From JARRPM01 sp963765545 (lineage in GTDB: Bacteria; Pseudomonadota; Gammaproteobacteria; Pseudomonadales; Halieaceae), in contig CAVXWW010000009.1 in NCBI GenBank assembly GCA_963765545.1, positions 1-64,000 on the forward strand: DNA of 64,000 nt. Direction: 5' to 3'. Below are positions 46,204 through 56,241 of the stretch, piece after piece. Below the pieces are notes generated by a model. The model was given only the letters and a program-made list of their open reading frames with translations, searched no databases and was not told the DNA's origin. A program made the translations under genes and the position numbers. The first letter of the stretch is position 1, and the number at the start of each line of letters is the position of its first letter.

Positions 46204-47303
46204 GCACTGCCAGCCTCAAGCTCAAGAGGAATGCCTATCAATATAGTCAAACCGTGGGGGTCGGTGGTACCCAGCCCGAAGAACTGGTTCTCCCCATAGA
46301 TCTCCTTCAGGCGCTCGCGGCAATTCACCAGCCCGACACCATTACCGGCGGGCATGCCGCCCTGGGGGAGGTCTATCCCAGGGCCGTCATCTGCGACAGA
46401 CAGCAGTAATTTGTCACCTGAGATCGAGGCGTTGACGGATATCGAACCGCCGTTGATTGCCAGGGAAATTGCATGCTTTATCGAGTTTTCCACAAGAGGC
46501 TGCAGCAGCAGGCTGGGCATCAGCGCCCTGCTGGCCTCGGGGTCGATATCGAAGTGCAGTTGAAGGCGCTCGTCAAAACGGACTTTCTCTATGTCCAGGT
46601 ACAGTTTGAGGGCGTCGACTTCCTCCGCTACCGTCACCTTCAACATGGGGTCCTTGTCCAGGGAGTAGCGCAGGAACCGGCTAAGGCGTGTCACCATGGT
46701 GTTGGCAAGCGCCGTATCCTGGTCCAGGATCAGGGTAGAAATCGCGTTCAGGGTATTGAACAGGAAGTGCGGGTTGAGCTGGTAGTGCAGCATCTTGAGC
46801 TGGGCTTCATGGGCCATTGCCGTGGCCTTGAGCCGGCGTTGTTGTTCCTCCTGAGCGATCAGGTAGAACTTGATTCCGAAATACAGGGCGCTCCATACCA
46901 CCATCACCATGAAGGCGCTGGTACTGCCCTCAAAATATGACCAGAACTCCATGCCCTCCGGGATATCTTTTTGTGGCGCCTCGGGGAAGAGGCTGCGGAA
47001 TATCAATACCCGGCACCCCATCCAGGCGGCACCGCCCATGAAAGAGCCCACCAGCACGGCCAGCACACGCCAGAATATGTCCTTTTCCCATACCGCGTGG
47101 TACAGGGCTCTCAGCCCCAGGGTGATGAACAGGCCGAGTGCGCTGACAATGGGAAGGTAGATAGCATAGAGGTCGGGCGGCTCACTCCAGACCAGGACGC
47201 CAAGGTAGAATGTGATTGCCCAGCTGCCCCAGCCACCCAGTTGCAGGGCCCAGAAGAGATAGCGCTTATTCTGTAAGATTTTTTGTACCGGCATCCCTGT
47301 CAT
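46200..47303 (-). CDS. LytS/YehU-like membrane histidine kinase
   Basis: A 367-residue kinase of the His_kinase (LytS/AlgZ) type. Four or so helices lie in residues 15-155, with no large periplasmic domain. The phospho-acceptor region is LHYQLNPHFLFNTLNAIS, and the ATPase has LLLQPLVENSIKHAI and DDGPGIDLPQGG. It phosphorylates the LytTR regulator encoded next. Confidence 0.94.
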   Translation of the reverse strand: MTGMPVQKILQNKRYLFWALQLGGWGSWAITFYLGVLVWSEPPDLYAIYLPIVSALGLFITLGLRALYHAVWEKDIFWRVLAVLVGSFMGGAAWMGCRVLIFRSLFPEAPQKDIPEGMEFWSYFEGSTSAFMVMVVWSALYFGIKFYLIAQEEQQRRLKATAMAHEAQLKMLHYQLNPHFLFNTLNAISTLILDQDTALANTMVTRLSRFLRYSLDKDPMLKVTVAEEVDALKLYLDIEKVRFDERLQLHFDIDPEASRALMPSLLLQPLVENSIKHAISLAINGGSISVNASISGDKLLLSVADDGPGIDLPQGGMPAGNGVGLVNCRERLKEIYGENQFFGLGTTDPHGLTILIGIPLELEAGSA

Positions 47304-47460
47304 TATACGGAAAGTTCAAGCCGGAAAAGCTCGGTTTACCGCAAATATCCCTCTCTCTGTCCCGCGGCCTGCCCGCAAGACGGCTGCGGCCTGGATTCGA
47401 CTATACTGGCAGGCAGTTGACTTCAGGCCGCACCGGGTTGGAGCAAAGAGGGATTTGATC

Positions 47461-49194
47461 ATGAATAGACCGCTGGTAGCGCTGGCAGCAGTGGCACTTG
47501 GCCTGTCCGGGTGCAGTCGGGATCAAACCGGAGATATGCCTGCGGCGGCGCCGCAGGCGGTGGCTTTCCCGGTCGCTGAAGTCGCGGTTCGGGAGGACCG
47601 GGATGATGTGATAGCCCGGGCGCAGGCGCCGCTACTGGAGGGGCTGGGTGATTTCAATTATGCGGTGACTACCGGCAACCCCTGGGCCCAGCGGTACTTC
47701 AACCAGGGCGTGATTATGGCGGCGGGTTTCAACCATGCTGAGGCGATCAGATCCTTCAAGGCGGCCCAGCGCCTGGACCCTGGCTGCGCCATGTGTTTCT
47801 GGGGTGAGGCGCTCGCTACCGGACCCAATATCAATGTGACCAGCAAGGGCAAGGCGATAATGATGCCCGATGAACGAGTGGCCGCGTATGCCGCTATCCA
47901 GCGGGCTGCCGCACTGGCGGATGGCGCATCCGAGCGTGAGCGTGACCTGATAGCGGCGCAGGCTGCCCGCTATAACGGTGATGCGGCTACCGCGCGGGAA
48001 CCCCTGGACATGGCCTATGCCCAGGCAATGCGGAAGCTGGCTGCGAAGTACCCGCAGGACGATGATATACAGGCCATGTTTGCCGAGGCATTGATGAATA
48101 CCATGCCCTGGGACTATTGGCTGGATGCGGAAAGCCCCAGGCCCGAGACTGCCGAGGTCATCACTGCCCTGGAAACCGTCATGGCGCGCAACCCCTCTCA
48201 CCCGCTGTCGCTTCACCTCTATATTCATGCGGTGGAGGCGTCTTCCAATCCGGGCAGGGCAGAGGAGGCAGCGGACAAGCTGGCAAACCTGGTGCCGGGC
48301 TCCGGCCACCTGGTGCATATGCCATCACATATCTACTGGCGGGTCGGCCGTTACCACGATGCATCGGAAGCCAATGTAAGGGCCGCAAAAGTGGATGAGG
48401 ATTACATCGCCCAATGCAGGGCCCAGGGTTTGTATCCCGCGATGTATTATCCCCATAACATCCACTTTCTCTGGTCGTCGGCGAGTATGGAGGGGCGCAG
48501 TGAGGTAGCGATTGAGGCAGGTCGCAAGGTGGCTGCGAACGTGCGGCTGGAGCAGATCCAGGAATTCCCCACCATAGAATTTTTCCAGACCATTCCGGTG
48601 CTGTCCCTGGTGCGCTTTGCCCGCTGGGACGAGATTTTGCAGACACCGGCACCGCCCCCGGAATTACCTTATTCCAATGCTATCTGGCATTACGCTCGTG
48701 CGATTGCTCTGGTGCGCGGCGGTGAACTGGACGCGGCGCAGGCAGAAATAGACGCCATGCAACCCCTGATGGCCAATGAATCAATCTGGAACCTGGATGG
48801 TAACGACTATCCCGCCAGCCAGATCCTGGCGATAGCAAACCAGCTCGCGCGGGGTGAGTTGGCGCAGGCAAAAGAGGAATACAGCGGGGCGGTAGCCGCA
48901 TTCACTGCAGCGGTAGAGGCGCAGGATACCTTGCCCTACACCGAGCCGCCGTTCTGGTATTACCCTACCCGCCAGTCCCTGGGGAATGTGTTGCTACTGG
49001 CCGGTGACGAAGCGGCGGCGGAAGCCGTATACCGGGAGGATCTGGCCCAGTATCCACGCAACGGTTGGTCGCTCTACGGCCTGTCGCTCAGTCTGGAGGC
49101 GCAGGGCAAAACCGAAGAAGCGGCACAGGTGCGCCAGCGATTTGAGAATATCTGGGGCCGGGCGGATGTCCGCCTGACCAGTTCCGTGTTGTAG
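47461..49194 (+). CDS. TPR-containing lipoprotein
   Basis: A 577-residue protein. Residues 1-17 are a lipoprotein signal ending LSGC, a good lipobox. The rest is alpha-helical with TPR-like repeats (NHAEAIRSFKAAQRLDPGCAM, GDEAAAEAVYREDLAQYPRNG). A middle region with HLVHMPSHIYWRVGRYHDA is shared with a family of uncharacterised proteobacterial TPR lipoproteins. ATG 47461 is preferred over TTG 47455. Likely a periplasmic-side membrane scaffold. Confidence 0.87.
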   Translation: MNRPLVALAAVALGLSGCSRDQTGDMPAAAPQAVAFPVAEVAVREDRDDVIARAQAPLLEGLGDFNYAVTTGNPWAQRYFNQGVIMAAGFNHAEAIRSFKAAQRLDPGCAMCFWGEALATGPNINVTSKGKAIMMPDERVAAYAAIQRAAALADGASERERDLIAAQAARYNGDAATAREPLDMAYAQAMRKLAAKYPQDDDIQAMFAEALMNTMPWDYWLDAESPRPETAEVITALETVMARNPSHPLSLHLYIHAVEASSNPGRAEEAADKLANLVPGSGHLVHMPSHIYWRVGRYHDASEANVRAAKVDEDYIAQCRAQGLYPAMYYPHNIHFLWSSASMEGRSEVAIEAGRKVAANVRLEQIQEFPTIEFFQTIPVLSLVRFARWDEILQTPAPPPELPYSNAIWHYARAIALVRGGELDAAQAEIDAMQPLMANESIWNLDGNDYPASQILAIANQLARGELAQAKEEYSGAVAAFTAAVEAQDTLPYTEPPFWYYPTRQSLGNVLLLAGDEAAAEAVYREDLAQYPRNGWSLYGLSLSLEAQGKTEEAAQVRQRFENIWGRADVRLTSSVL

Positions 49195-49205
49195 GCGTCG
49201 ACCGA

Positions 49206-49646
49206 ATGGCAGAGAAGGAGAACAGTTTCTTTAGTCAGGTACGGCGCAATGCGGTTGCCTTGATCAGCCTGGTCGTGGCGGTGAGCAGCCTGAGTTACAA
49301 CACATGGCGCAACGAGAAAACCGAGTCAAATCGCAACCAGCGCGTCGCCGCCTTTGAAGTGTTGATGAAGCTGGGTGAGCTGGAACAGGTGGTTTTCCTG
49401 CATCACTATGACCGTGATACCGCCGACCGGGGTAACCCCCGTCTAGGCTGGAGTTATGTTCTGACTATCCGTGATTTGACCGGCCTGCTACCGCCGCCCC
49501 TGCCCCTCGAGGGCGAAGAGCTGGTAGGTATCTGGGGTGCAAACTGGGAAACGCTGGAAACGGACAAGGGCAGCCTGGACGCCATTTTGTCGGCGATCGA
49601 GGAAGCGCGTGCCGATATGCTGGCGTTACTCCACTCCCTGGAGTGA
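49206..49646 (+). CDS. Small membrane-anchored protein, unknown
   Basis: A 146-residue protein with one helix (about 16-32) near the N-terminus and a charged helical domain after it. It follows the TPR lipoprotein by 11 bases on the same strand, so the two are probably co-transcribed. No family recognised. Confidence 0.75.
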   Translation: MAEKENSFFSQVRRNAVALISLVVAVSSLSYNTWRNEKTESNRNQRVAAFEVLMKLGELEQVVFLHHYDRDTADRGNPRLGWSYVLTIRDLTGLLPPPLPLEGEELVGIWGANWETLETDKGSLDAILSAIEEARADMLALLHSLE

Positions 49647-49648
49647 TG

Positions 49649-51112
49649 CTAGCGGTACAGGCTGGCCACATCCCGCGCAAATTGCTTGCGTGATTTTTGC
49701 CACATGTAGAACATGTGCCCCCCCTCATAGTTATGCAGGCGAATGGCGTTGGCGATGTCGCTGCCGCGGCGCAGCTGGTTGACCAGGTATTTGCTCTCGA
49801 AATAAGGCGTTACCAGGTCGTAGATACCGTGCACGATACTGAGCTTCATCTGTGGGTTCATACCGAGACCTACCGCGAGGTCCTCGGTGGCGCCAAGCGG
49901 TATCGGGCTGCCTGTTTTTTCGTCGCGCCATTGCCAGCGATTGTTGACGTCGTAATTCAGTAGCTCGTAGTGGTTGTCAGAATCTACCCCCAGGTTATCT
50001 CGCAGGTGCTGGTTGGTCGCGACCGTGTACAGGCGATTCAGGCCGCCCAGGGTCGGGTCTACGCCGCGAAATGAGTCGCTGCCCGGAAAGGGGTCGTCGG
50101 TCATCGTCCCCGCGTCATACAGCCCAAGCACCTTGCCCTGGTCCTGCAACAGGGCGCGCACAAAGCCTTCGATACCTGGCATGCCACTGTGCGCTTTGAT
50201 TTGCGTCGGGCTCAAGCCTGTCCATTGTGCAACCGACTGGATCAAACTGTCGTCAAGTGAGTCACCGGTGCCAGCAGCAACAGCCGGAAGGTAGTGCTGC
50301 AGGGCGTATTCCTCGGCGCGGAGCAGAAACGCACCCAGGCTTTCACCTTTGCGGCTGTTGTGGCAGCGGCCATGACGACGGGCGGCTGCAGCGTAGGAGG
50401 GCAGGCGTATGGCGGCAGCCAGGCTGTTGAAACGGCTGGCAAAGAGACTGTCCCATTCCATGGCGGGCGATATCAGTATTGCTCCACTGAGACCGATGCC
50501 GGCCTTTTCCTGCAGCATTCGCACCAGGCGTGCACAACGATATCCGCCGTAGCTTTCTCCCGCAATATGGATAGGCGAACCCCATCGTCCCTCGCGAGAC
50601 AGGAAAGCCGAAATGAACTCACACAGCGCCTCCAGATCCTTGTTCGCGTCCCAGTAAAATGGGTCCGGGGCGCCGGTTGGTTTGGCCTCGTCGGGTGTGG
50701 TCACTGGCAGGCTCTTGCTCAGCCCGGTGTCCACCGGGTCGACAAATACAAGGTCGGTAAAGGCGAGCCAGCTTTCCGCGTTATCGACCAGCCGGGCGGG
50801 GGCAGCGGGCAGCTCGCCCTCTTTACCACAGTCGACTCGTTTGGGGCCGACTGTGCCGACATGAAGATAGGCCGACGCCGCGCCTGGTCCGCCGTTGAAA
50901 ACGAAGGTCAGGGGCCGGTTGCGTCCGCCGCGACGCGGCTGCCGGTAGTAGGTGTGGAATACCTCCGCCTTGCGGGTGTTGCCATCTTTAAGCGGCAACC
51001 AGGCGGCAGTCGTTTCGTAACTTATGGCTTTGCCGGCAAGCGCGAGCTTGCCCTTGCTTTCATAGCGCTTGTTTTCGGGTGTGTTATCGCTGTCTTTGCT
51101 TTCAGTTGCCAC
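49649..51112 (-). CDS. S10 (serine carboxypeptidase-like) peptidase
   Basis: A 487-residue protein of the S10 alpha/beta-hydrolase family. LTFVFNGGPGAAS (oxyanion region), HIAGESYGGYR (Ser nucleophile), VHGIYDLVTPYF (Asp) and GGHMFYMW (His) are all present. GTG 51112 with a GGGGG site is preferred to a TTG at 51148. Neither start gives a recognisable signal peptide, whereas many S10 enzymes are exported; the protein may be cytoplasmic. It is convergent with the small membrane gene. Confidence 0.88.
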   Translation of the reverse strand: MATESKDSDNTPENKRYESKGKLALAGKAISYETTAAWLPLKDGNTRKAEVFHTYYRQPRRGGRNRPLTFVFNGGPGAASAYLHVGTVGPKRVDCGKEGELPAAPARLVDNAESWLAFTDLVFVDPVDTGLSKSLPVTTPDEAKPTGAPDPFYWDANKDLEALCEFISAFLSREGRWGSPIHIAGESYGGYRCARLVRMLQEKAGIGLSGAILISPAMEWDSLFASRFNSLAAAIRLPSYAAAARRHGRCHNSRKGESLGAFLLRAEEYALQHYLPAVAAGTGDSLDDSLIQSVAQWTGLSPTQIKAHSGMPGIEGFVRALLQDQGKVLGLYDAGTMTDDPFPGSDSFRGVDPTLGGLNRLYTVATNQHLRDNLGVDSDNHYELLNYDVNNRWQWRDEKTGSPIPLGATEDLAVGLGMNPQMKLSIVHGIYDLVTPYFESKYLVNQLRRGSDIANAIRLHNYEGGHMFYMWQKSRKQFARDVASLYR

Positions 51113-51165
51113 AGGTACCCCCTGTTTGGTCCCGGCCGGGGCCGCCAAAATTCGGGTGCTGGCCG

Positions 51166-52590
51166 CTACTCGTCGTCGTAGCGGTCCTCGTCCATCATCT
51201 CGTCATCGAAATCGTTCGATTCGGCAAACGGGGTTTCGGCGCTTGAATCGATTTCTTCATAGTCTGATTCCACCGAGGTCTTCAGGGCATCTTTGGCGGC
51301 ATGAATGCCGATGTGATAAACCGCGAAACCGGGCATGACAAACTGGTCCAGGGCCATGCCCAGGATGCGTCCTTTATAGGGCGAAACAATGTCGCTCTGT
51401 TCATTGCTGATCGGGTTGTTTACCGCCCCCAGGATGTCGCCCTCCTTCACTTCATCGCCCAGTTCCATGCGGCTGAACAAAATGCCCGAGGCGTTACTCC
51501 TGACCCAGAAAGAGTCGTAAAAAGCCGGCTTGGGTTTTACCCAGATGCCCAGTTTTGAATACATCCCGCTTTTTGCCAGCAGGGTATTGATGGCCTTCAC
51601 CCCAACTTCGACCATTTCGCGTTGCATGCGCATGGGTTCACCGGCTTCCAGGGTAACGGTCGGGATCCCGGCCCGCACCGCTGCCGCTCGCAAGGACCGC
51701 TTGTTGCCGCGAGAATTCAGTACCGGGATGTCACCAAACAACTCCACGAAATCAGCCACCCGTGGATTGGTAAGGTCGGCGCGCAGCTGGGGAATATTGG
51801 TTCGGTAGAAGGATCCCGTGTGCAGGTCCACCATGGTATTGCAGTGCCTGACCACGTCGTTGAAGAAAGCGTCGGCAATTCGCGAGGCAACATTGCCGTG
51901 GGGATTGCCAGGAAAATAGCGGTTGAGGTCGCGCCGGTCGGGCAGGTAACGTGAGTTGCGGCTGAACCCCAGCAGGTTGACGATAGGCACGCCGATGATC
52001 ATGCCGTGCAATTTGTGTGGGTCAATGTCGTACATTACCCGGCGTACCATTTCGATACCGTTGAGCTCGTCACCATGAACGGCCGCAGTCAGGCACATGG
52101 TTGGGCCGTCATTGGCGCCGTTGACCACCAGCACTGGGGTGTCTACTGCCATGCCACTGAATGTGCGCGAGGGTTTCCATATCAACCTTGTCGCCGTGGC
52201 GGGCGGTATGTCCACTTCCAGCACGCGCCGGGTGGTATTGGGGTGTCTGAGAATCTCTTCTGCGCTTAACAGAAACTGTACCGGCTCCCACGTGGCCTGT
52301 TCATTGGCGACTAACGCTGCCTCGCGCTGTATTGCGGCCTCCCCGGAGGATATCTGCGGCAAAACGGCAACGGTGGAGGGCGATTCGAAAACGTCCCCCA
52401 GGTCTATGCTGGTCGCGGTTTGAAGATCAATGGATTCCGCTGCGGATTCGATGCTGGCGAGACTCGCCGGTGCATCAATGGAGGCGATTTGAAATTCATC
52501 AGTGTCGCCAAATGCGGGGCAAGACAACGCCGCCACCATCGCCACCACGAGAGGGGATTTCGCAAACCATTCATTTTTTGTTTTTAACAC
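51166..52590 (-). CDS. AstE/aspartoacylase-like exported hydrolase
   Basis: A 474-residue protein of the succinylglutamate desuccinylase/aspartoacylase superfamily. Residues 1-28 include a signal peptide (LVVAMVAALSCPAFG). The zinc site begins HGDELNG (His and Glu), with DLNRYFPGN and VDLHTGSFY further on. A C-terminal barrel (GDEVKEGDILGAVNNP) resembles a lipoyl-like domain, and the tail is very acidic (DDEMMDEDRYDDE). GTG start with weak ribosome site. An exported zinc amidohydrolase; substrate unknown. Confidence 0.87.
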   Translation of the reverse strand: MLKTKNEWFAKSPLVVAMVAALSCPAFGDTDEFQIASIDAPASLASIESAAESIDLQTATSIDLGDVFESPSTVAVLPQISSGEAAIQREAALVANEQATWEPVQFLLSAEEILRHPNTTRRVLEVDIPPATATRLIWKPSRTFSGMAVDTPVLVVNGANDGPTMCLTAAVHGDELNGIEMVRRVMYDIDPHKLHGMIIGVPIVNLLGFSRNSRYLPDRRDLNRYFPGNPHGNVASRIADAFFNDVVRHCNTMVDLHTGSFYRTNIPQLRADLTNPRVADFVELFGDIPVLNSRGNKRSLRAAAVRAGIPTVTLEAGEPMRMQREMVEVGVKAINTLLAKSGMYSKLGIWVKPKPAFYDSFWVRSNASGILFSRMELGDEVKEGDILGAVNNPISNEQSDIVSPYKGRILGMALDQFVMPGFAVYHIGIHAAKDALKTSVESDYEEIDSSAETPFAESNDFDDEMMDEDRYDDE

Positions 52591-52939
52591 GTCACAGATA
52601 TTGTCACGGTAGCGGATAAAAACTGCAATCAGAGGATGTAGCTTACTGGCGAAAGTCGAGGCAGCGGTTTGGGGGGTTCACGGCAAGTTTTACTCTAACA
52701 TCATGAATTTATTGATAAATATATGAATTTTTCAAGCATGCACTAAGAGAAAATAATACTGGTTTTATTACCGAAATGCCCGGCAGAGGCAGGCGCCAGG
52801 CCCGGTGCGCCTTGAGCGGACCCGGGTAGGCGTTCCGCGTTTGGCCCACAGGCATCCGGCTTGCACCCGACAGGTGGACCGGGGCGCCCGCTGCGCGATC
52901 AGGTTGACAGTGCTGCGGGCGGTGGGGCGGGAGGGATTG
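52591..52939. other. Gap with AT-rich tract
   Basis: No gene. 52680-52765 is markedly AT-rich against GC-rich surroundings (ATTTATTGATAAATATATG) and may contain the promoter of the hydrolase to its left. 52780-52930 is GC-rich with no clear hairpin plus T-tract. Confidence 0.5.
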
Positions 52940-53254
52940 CTACTTTGTCACCATAGAGGCCATATAGGCGGTGGCCGCTTCCATCTGCTCTGCGGTAATA
53001 CCCTTCTTCGCGTCATCGGCAGCATCGCGCAGTAAGCCGTCATCAAGGTGCTGTTCGTGAATGTCAGACCATACTATGTCGCCGACATCGGTCCACTCGG
53101 ACATGTCGTCCAGCATTGGTGCGCCCATCTTGCCGCTATCATGACAGCGAGCGCAGTTGGCTTCGTAGATCGCCTTGCCATCAGCCTCCGCGTTCACCTG
53201 GGCTGCCGTGCCGGCCAGGCACAGGGCTGCCAGTGTCAGCAAGAATTTGTTCAT
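52940..53254 (-). CDS. Class I (c5-like) cytochrome c
   Basis: A 104-residue exported protein. Signal peptide 1-22 ends NA. The haem motif is NCARCH (about 34-39), and the axial Met is probably in the C-terminal AYMASMVTK or GKMGAPML. Acts as a small periplasmic electron carrier; length is usual for c5-type cytochromes. Confidence 0.92.
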   Translation of the reverse strand: MNKFLLTLAALCLAGTAAQVNAEADGKAIYEANCARCHDSGKMGAPMLDDMSEWTDVGDIVWSDIHEQHLDDGLLRDAADDAKKGITAEQMEAATAYMASMVTK

Positions 53255-53588
53255 AGGTTTTCTCCATTTTTTTGGTAGGGTTGGGTGTCTGTGTCAGAAC
53301 CGGACATTGCCCGGTGACCATCAGACAAATATCTGGGGGTTACCTGACTAATATGCAGACTGTAAAAGTGTAGTCTATCCCGGTTAACCTGTCCCCTCCT
53401 GCGGGGGGTGCCTGCATCGTCCTGCCTGGTGGCCTGGGTCCCGGCCTTGAAGACTGCAGGGCTTGGACTAAGCTGCATGCAAACGACACTGCGGTCTGTT
53501 ATCGATCGCATGTAAGTCCCCGATGATGGCCTTTACCTGCTGCGATGTGAGCACCGCAGCCCCCGAGAAACTGACCAGGTAGGAAACT
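53255..53588. other. Non-coding gap before the amidase gene
   Basis: No gene seen. It separates the divergent cytochrome and amidase genes and should hold both promoters; no strong -35/-10 pair or long repeat was recognised. Confidence 0.5.
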
Positions 53589-54968
53589 ATGGACACAGAC
53601 ACAGCATTATGGAGTACGGTGCGCCAGGCCGAGGCAATCCGCGCTGGACATATTTCGAGTCGTGCACTGCTGGAGAATTACATTGCCCGCATAGAGCGGA
53701 TCAACCCCGCGTTGAACGCAGTGGTTACAACTGACTTTGACGTTGCGCGAGCTGCGGCAGACAGCGCCGATGCGGCCCTCGCCCGTGGCGCTGTGGTCGG
53801 TCCGTTGCACGGGGTACCCATTACGATCAAGGATGCGCTGCAAACGGCAGGTTTGCGCTCCACCGGGGGCGCAACTGAACTGCAGGATAACGTGCCGGAC
53901 AGTGATGCAGCTGTGGTTCGCGCTGTCAGGGAAGCGGGTGCAATCATCATGGGCAAGACCAACCTGCCGCGCTGGTCGGGGGACCTGCAGAGTTTCAACG
54001 ACATGTTTGGCACTACCGTGAATCCCTGGAATCCGGACCGGGTGCCAGGGGGGTCATCCGGCGGTGCGGGGGCGGCGGTGGCAGCGGGGTTGACATCGTT
54101 TGAGATTGGCACTGATATCGGTGGTTCGATTCGGATTCCATCGTCTTTTTGTGGCGTGTTTGGCCACAAGCCCAGTTTCGGTATCGTCCCGAGTACCGGC
54201 TATCTGGATCACCCCCTGGGGGGAACGACAGAGGCGGACATCAATGTCATCGGACCCATCGCCCGCTCTGCGGAAGACCTCGAACTCTTGCTGAAGATCC
54301 TGCTGCGCCGGGACGGCCCACTGGTCGCCGACCTCGCACCGCCGCCAGAGAATGTGCGGTCGTTGCGGGTGGCGGCCTGGCTGGACGATCCCTTATGCCC
54401 GGTTGATGCCGAGGTGCTGGAGCGCATGCACGCCGCCGCCGATGCGCTTGAAAGTTCCGGAGTGTCGGTCGACAGGTCGGCGCGGCCGGACTTCGATGTG
54501 GCCGAGGCTGTATCAGTAGGCAGTGCGCTGTTGTTCGCCGCATTGGCCCAATCACTGCCACCTGAGATGAGTGAGGGCACCAGCCACCTGGCCTGGTTGA
54601 ATGCACATATGGCCAGGGAGGCGATTCGCGCCCGGTGGGCTGAGTTTTTCACCGGCTATGATGCGATCCTGATGCCTGTGGCCTTTGTGCCGCCCTTCCC
54701 ACATGACCAGGCGGGGGACTTTACTACCCGTACACTGTCCTGCAACGGTGCGGCTCGCCCCTATCTCGATGTGATTTCCTGGACTGTACTGGTGGGTATG
54801 GCCTACCTGCCTTCCACCGTCCCGCCGATTGGCCTGGGGAAGTCGAACCTGCCCACGGGTATTCAGGTCGTCGGCCCGTATGGCGCTGATTTCAGTACCA
54901 TACGACTGGCAGGCCACCTGGCAGAACTGTGTGGTGGCTACCAGGCGCCGCCGCTGGCCAATCAATAG
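53589..54968 (+). CDS. Amidase signature family hydrolase
   Basis: A 459-residue amidase. Catalytic K81 (TIKDAL), the cis-Ser of GGSSGG (156-157) and nucleophile S180 (DIGGSIRIP) form the Ser-cisSer-Lys triad. Family members hydrolyse amides, acyl-CoA-independent esters or GatA-type glutamine. No Gat partner genes are near, so a general aliphatic or aryl amidase is likely. The P450 gene follows 25 bases later. Confidence 0.93.
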   Translation: MDTDTALWSTVRQAEAIRAGHISSRALLENYIARIERINPALNAVVTTDFDVARAAADSADAALARGAVVGPLHGVPITIKDALQTAGLRSTGGATELQDNVPDSDAAVVRAVREAGAIIMGKTNLPRWSGDLQSFNDMFGTTVNPWNPDRVPGGSSGGAGAAVAAGLTSFEIGTDIGGSIRIPSSFCGVFGHKPSFGIVPSTGYLDHPLGGTTEADINVIGPIARSAEDLELLLKILLRRDGPLVADLAPPPENVRSLRVAAWLDDPLCPVDAEVLERMHAAADALESSGVSVDRSARPDFDVAEAVSVGSALLFAALAQSLPPEMSEGTSHLAWLNAHMAREAIRARWAEFFTGYDAILMPVAFVPPFPHDQAGDFTTRTLSCNGAARPYLDVISWTVLVGMAYLPSTVPPIGLGKSNLPTGIQVVGPYGADFSTIRLAGHLAELCGGYQAPPLANQ

Positions 54969-54993
54969 CCGATTAATAGACAGGAGTGCACCC

Positions 54994-56241
54994 TTGCCAA
55001 GCTCTGACGACACCGACAAGCTGCCCCAGGGTATTCAGCTTACCGCTATAGACGAGGCGTTTCGGCAGGATCCGTATGCCGTGCTGGAAAACCTGCGGGA
55101 GCAGGCGCCGGTGCTGGAGGACCGGGCGCTCGGCCGTTTTGTCTATACGCGGCACGATGATGTAAAAGCGCTGCTGCATGACAAGGAATTCTTTACTGAC
55201 CCAAGGAAGGCCAACCCCGGAACCTTCTCCCGGGAAGTTCTGGGCGCCACGATTAATGCCGGAGAGCATCCTTCCATGTTGCTGATGGATGAGCCCGAGC
55301 ATCGCCGTCTGCGCTCGCTGGTAAGCGCCCCCTTCAAGCCCGGCGCAGTAGAGCGCTGGCGACCCCATATTCGGGAAATAGTCGAGGCGAAGCTGGATAC
55401 CATTGAAGGTGAAGAGTTTGATCTCATTATGCAATTTGCCGGCCCGGTACCCACCGTGGTGATAGCGGAAATGCTCGGGGTTGAAACCGACAGACACGAA
55501 GAGTTCAAGGTCTGGTCCGACCTGATGGTCCAGGTGAGTTTTAACCCCTTTCCCACCGAAGAGCAGCGCGAGCAAGGGGAGGAGGCAAGGGATGCCCTGA
55601 CGAATTATTTGCTGGGGTTGATCGCGGCAGGTGCGGATGACCCGGGCGAAGATCTGTTGGGTGATATGCTTCGCGCTGAGGTGGCCGGCGAGAAGCTGAC
55701 GCCGGAAGAAATCGTCGCCCAGTGCCAGCTATTGCTGGTGGCAGGCAATGTCACCACGACGGACCTGATCGGGAATGGCGTCAAAGCCCTGCTGGATAAT
55801 CCGGAGCAATTGCAGTTGCTGAGAGATCGGCCAGAATTGATTGGCAATGCCGTGGAAGAGATGCTGCGGTACGACTCGCCGGTCACCAATTCCGGCCGCA
55901 TCCCCAACCGGGATATCAGTGTGGGTGGTTGCCCGGTGGGAAAAGGCGCTTCATTGTCCACGTCATTGGCGGCCGCAAACCGGGATCCCGCTGTGTACCC
56001 CGAGCCGGATGTTTTCGATATTGAACGCGAGGATACCCACCACCAGTCCTTTGGCGGGGGACGCCACCTCTGTCTCGGGGCGCATCTGGCAAGAATAGAG
56101 GCGCAGGAGGCGATCCTGGGCCTGCTGGCTCGTTATCCGCAGCTGGAGCATGGCAGCCGGGGTTTTGTATACCATGCCATTCCGAGTTTTCGCGGGATGA
56201 GCGAACTCTGGGTCAGGGGCGGCCCGGCCGACGGACCCTAG
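54994..56241 (+). CDS. Bacterial cytochrome P450
   Basis: A 415-residue soluble P450. The haem loop is FGGGRHLCLG with C360 as ligand; E289 and R292 form the ExxR pair. The I-helix reads AGNVTT (250-255) where the family usually has AG(D/E)xTT, so the acidic proton-relay residue is Asn. TTG 54994 has GGAG eight bases upstream; the frame is open further back but overlaps the amidase. It follows the amidase gene and may be co-transcribed. Redox partners are not encoded here. Confidence 0.92.
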   Translation: MPSSDDTDKLPQGIQLTAIDEAFRQDPYAVLENLREQAPVLEDRALGRFVYTRHDDVKALLHDKEFFTDPRKANPGTFSREVLGATINAGEHPSMLLMDEPEHRRLRSLVSAPFKPGAVERWRPHIREIVEAKLDTIEGEEFDLIMQFAGPVPTVVIAEMLGVETDRHEEFKVWSDLMVQVSFNPFPTEEQREQGEEARDALTNYLLGLIAAGADDPGEDLLGDMLRAEVAGEKLTPEEIVAQCQLLLVAGNVTTTDLIGNGVKALLDNPEQLQLLRDRPELIGNAVEEMLRYDSPVTNSGRIPNRDISVGGCPVGKGASLSTSLAAANRDPAVYPEPDVFDIEREDTHHQSFGGGRHLCLGAHLARIEAQEAILGLLARYPQLEHGSRGFVYHAIPSFRGMSELWVRGGPADGP

